Source: Streptomyces iconiensis
GTDB lineage: Bacteria > Actinomycetota > Actinomycetes > Streptomycetales > Streptomycetaceae
Direction of reading: 5' to 3'
Length of the DNA stretch: 64,000 nucleotides
NCBI RefSeq assembly: GCF_028657195.3
Contig: NZ_JANCPR020000009.1
Span: 186,001-250,000 of the forward strand
Part shown: positions 27,508 to 34,825 of the stretch, piece by piece
Layout: each line of letters begins with the position of its first letter
How positions within the stretch are numbered: position 1 is the stretch's first letter
Program-made: the position numbers and the translations under genes
Notes under the pieces: generated by a model
Database searches by the model: none
What the model was told of the DNA's origin: nothing
What the model saw: only the letters and a program-made list of their open reading frames with translations

Positions 27508-27804
27508 ATGTACGTAGGGACACTGTCCTTCGATCTGCTCCTCGGCGACGTACGGTCGCTGAAGGAGAAGCGCTCCATCGTCCGTCCGATCGTCGCCGAG
27601 CTGCACCGTAAGTACGCGGTCAGCGTGGCGGAGACCAGCGACCAGGACCTCTACCGAAGGGCCCACATCGGCCTCGCGGCGGTCTCGGGCGAAGCGGGGC
27701 ACCTCACCGATGTGCTGGACCGCTGCGAGCGGCTTGTCGCCGCGCGGCCAGAGGTGGAACTGCTGTCCGTACGGCGGCGGATCCACGGCGATGATGACGA
27801 CTGA
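27508..27804 (+). CDS. DUF503 family protein
   Basis: A 98-residue protein with the full DUF503 pattern: MYVGTLSFDLLLGDVRSLKEKRSIVRPIVAELHRKYAVSVAE, then HIGLAAVSGEAGHLTDVLDRCERLV. Members are small ferredoxin-like alpha/beta proteins found next to rbfA. The function is not established. The ATG follows an intergenic region of 172 bases holding the infB terminator. rbfA starts 24 bases after its stop, so they form an operon. Confidence 0.85.
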   Translation: MYVGTLSFDLLLGDVRSLKEKRSIVRPIVAELHRKYAVSVAETSDQDLYRRAHIGLAAVSGEAGHLTDVLDRCERLVAARPEVELLSVRRRIHGDDDD

Positions 27805-27828
27805 GCGCATGAGCAAGGAGACGGACCA

Positions 27829-28365
27829 GTGGCCGACAATGCACGGGCGAAGAGGCTGGCGGACCTCATCCGTGAGGTGGTCGCGGAGAAGCTGCACCGC
27901 GGGATCAAGGACCCCCGGCTCGGCACCCACGTGACCGTCACGGACACCCGGGTCACCGGTGACCTGCGGGAGGCGACGGTCTTCTACACCGTCTTCGGTG
28001 ACGAGGAGGACCGCAAGGCCGCCGAGGCGGGCCTGGAGAGCGCCAAGGGCGTGCTCCGCTCGGCCGTCGGCGCGGCGGCGGGCATCAAGCACACGCCGAG
28101 TCTCACGTTCGTGGCGGACGCCGTGCCCGAGACCGCCAAGACGATCGACGAGGCGCTCGCGAGGGCGCGCGCCGCCGACGAGGAGGTCCGCAAGGCGTCG
28201 TCGGGCGCCTCCTACGCAGGAGAGGCCGACCCGTACCGCAAGCCGGGCGAGGCGGACGAATCCGACGAGGCCGACGAGGAAGAGACCGACGAGCCGGACG
28301 CGGCCGGCGAAGCCGCCACGGGCGCTCCCGCACGCCGTGAGCGCGGCGAGGACGAGAGCGCCTGA
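27829..28365 (+). CDS. rbfA: 30S ribosome-binding factor RbfA
   Basis: A 178-residue late 30S maturation factor with a KH-like fold: RAKRLADLIREVVAEKLHRGIKDPRLGTHVTVTDTRVTGDLREATVFYTVFG and IKHTPSLTFVADAVPETAKTIDEAL are diagnostic. The C-terminal 60 residues form an acidic, disordered tail (ESDEADEEETDEPDAAGE), longer than in E. coli but usual in Streptomyces. The GTG start has AAGGAG. truB starts 4 bases after the stop. Confidence 0.94.
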   Translation: MADNARAKRLADLIREVVAEKLHRGIKDPRLGTHVTVTDTRVTGDLREATVFYTVFGDEEDRKAAEAGLESAKGVLRSAVGAAAGIKHTPSLTFVADAVPETAKTIDEALARARAADEEVRKASSGASYAGEADPYRKPGEADESDEADEEETDEPDAAGEAATGAPARRERGEDESA

Positions 28366-28369
28366 GACT

Positions 28370-29299
28370 GTGGCACGCAGGAGAGACAACGGCCCCGGCG
28401 GGCTCATCGTCGTCGACAAGCCCGCCGGGTTCACCTCGCACGATGTCGTGGCCAAGCTGCGCGGCATGGCCCGTACGCGGCGGGTGGGACACGCGGGGAC
28501 GCTCGATCCGATGGCGACGGGGGTACTCGTACTCGGCACCGAGAAGGCGACCCGGCTGCTCGGCCATCTCGCGCTGACCGAGAAGGAATACGTCGCCACG
28601 GTCCGGCTCGGACAGGACACCGTCACCGAGGACGCCGAGGGCGAGTTGACCGCCTCCGCGGGCGCCTCCGGGCTGTCCCGCGAGGCCGTGGAAGCCGCCG
28701 TCGCCAAGCTCACGGGCGACATCCTCCAGGTGCCCTCCACGGTCAGCGCCGTGAAGATAGACGGTCAGCGCGCCTACAAACGGGTACGGCAGGGCGAGGA
28801 CGTCGAGTTGGCCGCGCGGCCGGTGACGGTCTCCTCGTTCGCCGTGCACGACCTGCACGAGGAGACGGCCGAGGACGGCACCCCGGTCACCGATCTCCTG
28901 GTCTCCGTGGCGTGTTCGTCGGGCACATACGTGCGCGCGCTCGCCCGGGACGTTGGCGCCGCGCTCGGTACGGGAGGCCATCTCACGGCCCTGCGGCGCA
29001 CCCGCGTGGGCCCTTACGGCCTGGACGGGGCGCACACGCTGGAGAAGCTCCAGGAGTACGTGGACGCCGAAGAGCCGCTGCCCTCCCTGCCGTTGGGCCA
29101 GGCGGCTGCCGCGTACTTCCCGCGCTGGGACGTCAGCGAGGAGCAGGCCCGGCTGATCGGGAACGGTGCGCAGCTGCGGATGCCCGTCTCGTTCGCCGAG
29201 GCGGAAGGGCCCGTCGCCGTCTTCGGGCCGGCTGACAGCTTTGTCGCGCTCGTGGAGGAGAAGGACGGCAAGGCACGCAGCCTGGCCGTCTTCGCCTGA
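28370..29299 (+). CDS. truB: tRNA pseudouridine-55 synthase TruB
   Basis: A 309-residue pseudouridine synthase acting on U55 of tRNA. GLIVVDKPAGFTSHDVV, RRVGHAGTLDPMATGVLVLG (catalytic Asp in TLDP), QVPSTVSAVKIDGQRAYKRVRQGE and CSSGTYVRALARDVG are the conserved motifs. A PUA-like C-terminal domain ends the protein. The GTG start lies just after rbfA, and an inverted repeat about 155 bases downstream may end this transcription unit. Confidence 0.95.
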   Translation: MARRRDNGPGGLIVVDKPAGFTSHDVVAKLRGMARTRRVGHAGTLDPMATGVLVLGTEKATRLLGHLALTEKEYVATVRLGQDTVTEDAEGELTASAGASGLSREAVEAAVAKLTGDILQVPSTVSAVKIDGQRAYKRVRQGEDVELAARPVTVSSFAVHDLHEETAEDGTPVTDLLVSVACSSGTYVRALARDVGAALGTGGHLTALRRTRVGPYGLDGAHTLEKLQEYVDAEEPLPSLPLGQAAAAYFPRWDVSEEQARLIGNGAQLRMPVSFAEAEGPVAVFGPADSFVALVEEKDGKARSLAVFA

Positions 29300-29452
29300 C
29301 CGCTCCTCGCCGGAGCACTCTTGAACCCTCACCGTGCGGCGGGCGCCGGGCCGCTCGTACGCGTGCCCCGCGCGGACGGGCGTCCTGGCACGGCGCCCGC
29401 CCCACGATCCCCCTCCTGCTCCCCGAAGTCTCTATATCCCGTCGGAGACGGC

Positions 29453-29487
29453 GATTCACCCCAACGGGCAGGCGCTCGGGGTGAATC
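29453..29487. terminator. 10-bp inverted repeat downstream of truB
   Basis: GATTCACCCC (29453-29462) and GGGGTGAATC (29478-29487) are perfect complements separated by 15 bases, 154 bases after truB and 100 bases before the protease-ATPase gene. It could be a terminator, or an operator for the downstream gene. Confidence 0.45.
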
Positions 29488-29588
29488 CTGGGCGCGGACG
29501 GGGGCGCGTTCGGCTCGCGCCCTGTGCCGCTGATCATCTTCGCTCTACGGTCGTCCGAGCGGGGCGGGCCAGCGTGGAGGTTCGGGCG

Positions 29589-32500
29589 ATGTCGGCGGTG
29601 CGTGGGGAAACCACGCTGGTAAGGATCTGTGACCTGGCAGGCCGGGCACGGGGCTCCGGCTTCCTCGCCGACTCGCTCGGCACCCTCGTGACCAGCCACG
29701 AAGCCGTGGACGGGCTCAGCAGGGCCGTCGTGCACGCGCCGGGGGACCGCACGTTCCTCGCCGAGAGCGGCGACATCACGCCCCTGCCCGAATGGGACCT
29801 CGCGCTCCTGCGTACGGAAGGGCTCGGCCTCACGCCCCTGGTCATCGGGGCCGAACGCCCGCACCTGGGTGGCACGGCCGTGGTCATCGCGGGGGAGGAG
29901 CCCATCCCGGCCACGGTCAGCGGAACCGTTGCCGCGACCTACACCTCGACGGACCGCTACCACCCTCTGGAACAGGTACTGGAGTTGGCGCTGCCCGAGG
30001 CCGCCAGCGTCCAACTGCGGCTCAGCAGGCGGGTGTCGGGCGCACCCGTCCTGGACGTCGCCACCGGTTCCGTTCTCGGCGTCCTCGGCACGGCGCTCCA
30101 TACGCCGGGACGCGCCTGCGGATACGCCGTACCGCTGTACGCGGCCGGCGTGCTGGCACCCGAAGGGCCGCTCGGCGTGCTGCTGCGGCGCAACGGCGCG
30201 AGCGTCCCCGGGTTCGGCGCCGACCTGAACCTGGCCGGCGCGCTGCAACTGACCGCCACCTCCGTCGGATCCGCGGTCGAACGGTGCGCGCGTGCCGTCG
30301 CGCGGCCCCAAGTAGCCGGGGAACTGGGCGCCTTCGCCGCCGGCCCCGCGTCCGTCGTCGGCCTGGTGGGGCCGCCGGGCACCGGCCGTACGACGGAACT
30401 CGCCGCGCTCGCGGCACGCCGGGCGCGGGGTGCGGCGCCGGCGCCGACCGTCTGGCTGCGCGGAGCCGACCTGCGGGCTGACGACGGGAGCGTACGGGAG
30501 GCCGTGGCGCGTGCCCTGGCAGCGGCCGGGCGGATCGTCACCGCTTCATGGGAGGCCGCGCGCACGGAGCAGACCGTGGGCGACCCGGGGGACGCCAACC
30601 CGGACGTCGTCGCGCGCCTCGCCCGCACGGCGGGCCGCCCCCTCCTCGTCCTCCTGGACGCGCCCGAGGAGATGCCGCCCCAACTCGCGTACAGGCTGCG
30701 CCAGTGGACCATCGGCACCGCCAGCTGGCTGCGGGCCTCCGGCGCCCGGATGGCGGTGGCGTGCGGTCCCGAGTACTGGGAGCAGGCCGTAGCGCCCTTC
30801 CCGGGAGACATGCTCCACACGCCGGGCAGCGGCGCGGCGGCTGCGCTGACCAGCGGCGATCCCTCGACGCCGGCCGGACAGGACCCGGCACGGGGTCCCG
30901 GGCCCGCCCGTGCGCCGCGGGGCGACGACGGAGCCCCGCTGCCCGGTTGCGTACGGCTGGGCGACCTGCCGCAGCGGCTGGCGGCCCGGGCACGCGCCGC
31001 CTACGGCCTGCCCGACGGGGCGCTCGCGCCCGCCGACGCCGGCCACCCCCTGGCGATGCGGATGCTGTCCGAGGTACGGGCCGCGCAGACAGGGCAGGGG
31101 CACGCGCGTCCCTCGCGTGCGCAGATCTTCTCGGCCCATCTGGACCTGGTCTGCCTGCGCGTCGCTCTGCGCCTCGTGGCGGGAGAGCGGCCCACGGGGC
31201 GGTACGGCAGCGCGATGCGCCGCCTGGCCGCACGTGTCTCGGGTCGGCTGCACGAGGCGGCACGGCGCTGTCTGGGGCCTGGACAGGGGGAGTTGAGCCG
31301 CGCGGCGTTCGAGGAACTCTTCCCCTGGGGCGGCGGCTGGGCGCCCGCCGTGCTCGCCGAGGGCGTGCTCGGGCCGGCGGGAGACGGGTACCGGTTCGCC
31401 GACGAGGAGTTCGCCGACTGGCTGCAGGGCCGGCACCTGGAGCTGGACAGCGCACTGGACGCGCTCGTCCACCGCAGGAGCGACAGCGCTGCGGTACCCG
31501 TGCCCCGCCACCGGCTCGGACCTGTCGTACAGGCACTGCTGCTGCGCGGGCGCAGGGCGGGGCCCGAGGCGCTGGCACAGCGACTGCTGCGCCTGGTCGG
31601 CGAGTTGGGGCCGCCCCGCGCGGACGCGCGCGCCGAACTCGCGGACGACGCCGTCTGGTGGGCGTCACACCTGCTGTCCGCGACCCTGCTGCGGGTCCAG
31701 GACGCGCGCCCGTACACGCGCGTGCTCCGGGCCCTCGCGGAGCGGGTCGCAGCGGCGGCCGTGGACGCGGCGGTAGGCGCGGCCGGTGCCGGGATGGGGG
31801 CCGGGGCCGGGAATGCGGATGCGGTGTCGGGTGGGAGCGAGAGGGACGCGGCGGGCGGGGGCGGGAGCGAGGAGTGGCGGCGTGCCCTGTGGGAGGGTTT
31901 CGGGCCGTGGTTCTGGCGGCGGCTGCCGCTGCGTACCGCCGAGAAGGCCGAACTGCTCCGGCTGCTGCTGCCCGCCGACCCGCCCTACGTGCCCGAAGCG
32001 TGGTCCGAGGAGGACGCGTCCCGGGGCGACCGCCGGCCCAGGTATCTCGATGTGCTCGGTGACCTGCTCCAGGCCGAGCCGAGGGCCGTGCAGCGGCTGC
32101 TGTGCGAGTGGTTCAGCGACCTGCGCCCCCTGCGGCAGCGCGGCGATGCCGGCCCCGAACTGGCGCCCACCGTGGCCACGGCGGCCCAGGCGCTGCTCCA
32201 CACGTTCCGCCACCGTGCCGTCGACGACCTCGTCGAGGCCCTTGTGGACGCCGCGCATCCCCGCGCCGACGAACTCCTCGCCGAACTGGTCCACGACGAG
32301 CCGTCCGCCGTGTGCCGCGCTGTCGAGGGCTGGGCCCACGACACCCGTGCCGAACGCCGGGTGGCCGCTGCCACCTACGGGGTACGCGCCGCGCGCCGCA
32401 TCCGTACGGAGAGCGACAGGGAACCCCTGCGCCGCGCCGCCGCCGCCCTGCTGGACCGGCCTGGCGACCGCACGCTGCACCATGCAGCGCTGGCGCTCCT

Positions 32501-33470
32501 CGTACGGGATCCGGGCAGCCGTTCCCGGTACCTCGGGGCCGGGCTGGAGCGCTTCGCCGCCACCGGGGACGCGGAACTGGCGAGCGCGCTGGGTGCCGCG
32601 CTCTCCACGCATCCCGAGCCCGTGTTCGCGGCGTTCCACGCTCTCCTGACGGAGGCGGGCGGGACGGGGCCTGGCCTGCCGGAGGCGGGTGTGACGGAGC
32701 CAGGCGTGATGCGGCCGGGACTCACGGAGCCTGGTCGCTCGGTGGCGCCCGCCCAGGCCCAGGTGCTGCGCGCGCTGGCTGAGGTGCGTACGCCCGCTCT
32801 GGCCCGTCGCGCCGCACTACTGGTGCGCGAATACGCCGCGCGGAGCCCTACTTGTGCCCAGGATGCGGTGGCCGCCTTCGTACGGCGCCGGCTGGGCCAC
32901 GGTCCCGCAGCTCGCGCGGTGATGCGACCACTGGTGGACGAGTTGCTGCGTACACAGGGAGCTTCCTTCCGCGCGGGGCTCGCCAGGGCGCTCGGTTCGG
33001 GGGAGGGGGCGCTGAGGGACGAACTACTGGATGTGCTTCTCGTCGCCGAGCGGGAGCTTCCCGTACTGGAGGCCGCACTGGACGCGGTCGTCCGGCACGG
33101 GCTGGGACGGCGAGCTGAGGACGGACAAGCTGCCGACCTGGGTGCCGCCGGGCAGCACCGGGCGGGGCAGAGCCCGGCCGGGCAGTGGCCGGAGGGAGAG
33201 TTGGTGCGGCGCATCGGTCTGCGGATGGCGAGGACGCCGCAGGGAGCGGCCTCCTTCGACCGAGGGCTGGTCGGACTGGCCCGCGAGCTGCCCGGGTTCG
33301 CCGGGGCCGTAAGGGAGTGGGTGGCCGGGTCCCCCGGGGCGTGGACAGCGGTGGTGGGGCCCAGCGCACGCCGTATGTGCGACTCCCTGGACGACCGGTC
33401 CCGGCCGCAGGACGGCGAGGGCCGACCGGGACGGTACGGGGGACAGGCGGGACAGGGACGGCAGCCGTGA
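29589..33470 (+). CDS. Trypsin-like protease fused to P-loop ATPase and helical repeats
   Basis: A 1293-residue multidomain protein. The N-terminal 200 residues are a chymotrypsin-fold protease with a complete triad: His37 (TLVTSHEAV), Asp70 (EWDLALL) and Ser150 (RVSGAPVLD). No signal peptide precedes it, so it is probably cytoplasmic. A P-loop domain follows: Walker A is GPPGTGRT at 261-268, with Arg instead of Lys, and Walker B is PLLVLLDAPEE. The remaining 800 residues are Ala/Leu/Arg-rich helices resembling HEAT-type repeats (for example FRHRAVDDLVEALVDAAHPRADELLAEL). The ATG at 29589 is fixed by a GGAGG 8 bases upstream; longer upstream reading is not supported. Protease plus STAND-like ATPase plus repeats is the general plan of several bacterial immune sensors, but the gene sits between truB and ribF, and its function is unknown. 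Confidence 0.72.
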   Translation: MSAVRGETTLVRICDLAGRARGSGFLADSLGTLVTSHEAVDGLSRAVVHAPGDRTFLAESGDITPLPEWDLALLRTEGLGLTPLVIGAERPHLGGTAVVIAGEEPIPATVSGTVAATYTSTDRYHPLEQVLELALPEAASVQLRLSRRVSGAPVLDVATGSVLGVLGTALHTPGRACGYAVPLYAAGVLAPEGPLGVLLRRNGASVPGFGADLNLAGALQLTATSVGSAVERCARAVARPQVAGELGAFAAGPASVVGLVGPPGTGRTTELAALAARRARGAAPAPTVWLRGADLRADDGSVREAVARALAAAGRIVTASWEAARTEQTVGDPGDANPDVVARLARTAGRPLLVLLDAPEEMPPQLAYRLRQWTIGTASWLRASGARMAVACGPEYWEQAVAPFPGDMLHTPGSGAAAALTSGDPSTPAGQDPARGPGPARAPRGDDGAPLPGCVRLGDLPQRLAARARAAYGLPDGALAPADAGHPLAMRMLSEVRAAQTGQGHARPSRAQIFSAHLDLVCLRVALRLVAGERPTGRYGSAMRRLAARVSGRLHEAARRCLGPGQGELSRAAFEELFPWGGGWAPAVLAEGVLGPAGDGYRFADEEFADWLQGRHLELDSALDALVHRRSDSAAVPVPRHRLGPVVQALLLRGRRAGPEALAQRLLRLVGELGPPRADARAELADDAVWWASHLLSATLLRVQDARPYTRVLRALAERVAAAAVDAAVGAAGAGMGAGAGNADAVSGGSERDAAGGGGSEEWRRALWEGFGPWFWRRLPLRTAEKAELLRLLLPADPPYVPEAWSEEDASRGDRRPRYLDVLGDLLQAEPRAVQRLLCEWFSDLRPLRQRGDAGPELAPTVATAAQALLHTFRHRAVDDLVEALVDAAHPRADELLAELVHDEPSAVCRAVEGWAHDTRAERRVAAATYGVRAARRIRTESDREPLRRAAAALLDRPGDRTLHHAALALLVRDPGSRSRYLGAGLERFAATGDAELASALGAALSTHPEPVFAAFHALLTEAGGTGPGLPEAGVTEPGVMRPGLTEPGRSVAPAQAQVLRALAEVRTPALARRAALLVREYAARSPTCAQDAVAAFVRRRLGHGPAARAVMRPLVDELLRTQGASFRAGLARALGSGEGALRDELLDVLLVAERELPVLEAALDAVVRHGLGRRAEDGQAADLGAAGQHRAGQSPAGQWPEGELVRRIGLRMARTPQGAASFDRGLVGLARELPGFAGAVREWVAGSPGAWTAVVGPSARRMCDSLDDRSRPQDGEGRPGRYGGQAGQGRQP

Positions 33471-33739
33471 CCGTACGGGGGAGAGCGCGCGGAACGGTCC
33501 GACTGGCGTCGCCCTGCAAGACGGGCGCCGCCGCGGAAGACGGGCGCCCGTTCCCCGTATCGGGCGGGGGCCGGTATCGGGTGGGGGCGTATCCCAGGAC
33601 CGGGCGGGGGCGTACGGGGCGCGGAGGTGGGTCCCTGCGGGGCACCGTCGCGCGGCATGGCACCCTTGGACCGGCGAGAACCATCGTCATCACCATCGGC
33701 TCAGGCACTGGCTAACTAGGTATCGGCGAGGAGCAGGAC
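33471..33739. other. Intergenic region before ribF with G-rich repeats
   Basis: 269 bases without a convincing gene. A 15-mer GTATCGGGCGGGGGC at 33557, GTATCGGGTGGGGGC at 33574 and a related GGACCGGGCGGGGGC at 33597 form a degenerate G-rich repeat. The ribF ribosome-binding site (GAGGAG) is at 33728-33733. Confidence 0.35.
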
Positions 33740-34675
33740 GTGCAGCGCTGGCGTGGCTTGGAGGACATCCCCGAGGGCTGGGGGCGCAGCGTCGTCACCA
33801 TCGGCTCGTACGACGGGGTGCACCGTGGGCACCAGCTGATCATCGGCAGGACGGTGGACCGGGCCAGGGAACTGGGCGTACCCGCCGTCGTCGTCACCTT
33901 CGACCCGCACCCGAGCGAGGTCGTACGGCCCGGCAGCCACCCCCCGCTGCTGGCGCCGCACCACAGGCGTGCCGAACTGATGGCTGACCTGGGTGTCGAC
34001 GCGGTATTGGTGCTGCCCTTCACCTCCGACTTCTCGAAGCTGTCACCCGCTGACTTCGTGGTGAAGGTCCTGGTCGACAAGCTCCACGCGCGCAGCGTCG
34101 TGGAGGGCCCGAGCTTCCGCTTCGGCCACAAGGCGGCGGGCAATGTCGACTCGCTCGCCGAGCTGGGGGAGACCTACGACTACGACGTGATCGTCGTCGA
34201 CCTCTTCGAACGTGCCGAGAGCGGTGAGCCGTTCTCCTCCACGCTGACCCGCCGGCTCGTCGCCGAGGGCGACGTGCGGGGCGCGGCGGAGGTTCTGGGC
34301 AGGCCGCACCGCGTCGAGGGCATCGTCGTACGCGGCGCGCAGCGCGGACGCGAGCTGGGCTACCCGACGGCGAACGTCGAGACGCTCCCGCACACCGCCG
34401 TCCCGTCGGACGGTGTGTACGCGGGCTGGCTGACCGTGGAGGGCGAGGCCATGCCCGCCGCGATCTCCGTGGGGACGAACCCGCAGTTCGAGGGGACGGA
34501 ACGCACCGTCGAGGCATACGCCATCGACCGTGTCGACCTGGACCTGTACGGGCTGCACGTGGCCGTTGACTTCCTGGAGTACATCCGTGGCCAGGAGAAG
34601 TTCGAGACGCTGGACGCGCTGAAGGCGCGCATGGCCGAGGACGTCAGGGAGGCCCGCCACCTCGTCTCCGGCTGA
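33740..34675 (+). CDS. ribF: Bifunctional riboflavin kinase / FAD synthetase
   Basis: A 311-residue enzyme making FMN and FAD from riboflavin. The N-terminal adenylyltransferase domain has VVTIGSYDGVHRGHQLII (HxGH-type nucleotide site), TFDPHPSEVV and VEGPSFRFGHKAAGN. The C-terminal kinase domain has GRPHRVEGIVVRGAQRGRELGYPTANVE (the G-x-x-GYPTAN signature) and VSVGTNPQFEG. The GTG start follows a GAGGAG ribosome-binding site. The stop is followed by tandem repeats and a bidirectional terminator. Confidence 0.95.
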   Translation: MQRWRGLEDIPEGWGRSVVTIGSYDGVHRGHQLIIGRTVDRARELGVPAVVVTFDPHPSEVVRPGSHPPLLAPHHRRAELMADLGVDAVLVLPFTSDFSKLSPADFVVKVLVDKLHARSVVEGPSFRFGHKAAGNVDSLAELGETYDYDVIVVDLFERAESGEPFSSTLTRRLVAEGDVRGAAEVLGRPHRVEGIVVRGAQRGRELGYPTANVETLPHTAVPSDGVYAGWLTVEGEAMPAAISVGTNPQFEGTERTVEAYAIDRVDLDLYGLHVAVDFLEYIRGQEKFETLDALKARMAEDVREARHLVSG

Positions 34676-34710
34676 GGTTGAGGCTGGGCCTGGCGACGGC
34701 GGCGACGACG

Positions 34711-34764
34711 ACAGCGGCGGAAAGGCCGACAGCGGAGGAAAAGCCGACAGCGACGGAAAAGGGG
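34711..34764. repeat. Three tandem copies of an 18-bp repeat after ribF
   Basis: ACAGCGGCGGAAAGGCCG (34711), ACAGCGGAGGAAAAGCCG (34729) and ACAGCGACGGAAAAGGGG (34747) differ at a few positions, and the last runs into the terminator stem. The array is non-coding on both strands. Confidence 0.8.
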
Positions 34765-34792
34765 CCGAACGGAGTGTTCCGTTCGGCCCCTT
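34759..34792. terminator. Bidirectional terminator between ribF and the EspI-like gene
   Basis: GGGGCCGAACGGA (34761-34773) and TCCGTTCGGCCCC (34778-34790) are perfect 13-bp arms around a GTGT loop, extended by AA/TT on the outside. AAAA precedes and TTCG follows, so it suits the two convergent genes. Confidence 0.8.
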
Positions 34793-34825
34793 CGCCGTGT
34801 GCGGCTCGGCTGCGCCGGCGTGGCT

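Noticed and set aside
23886..27578. 1230-codon minus-strand frame across infB
   Set aside because: Antisense of IF-2; its Thr/Gly/Ala runs are the complement of the infB repeats.
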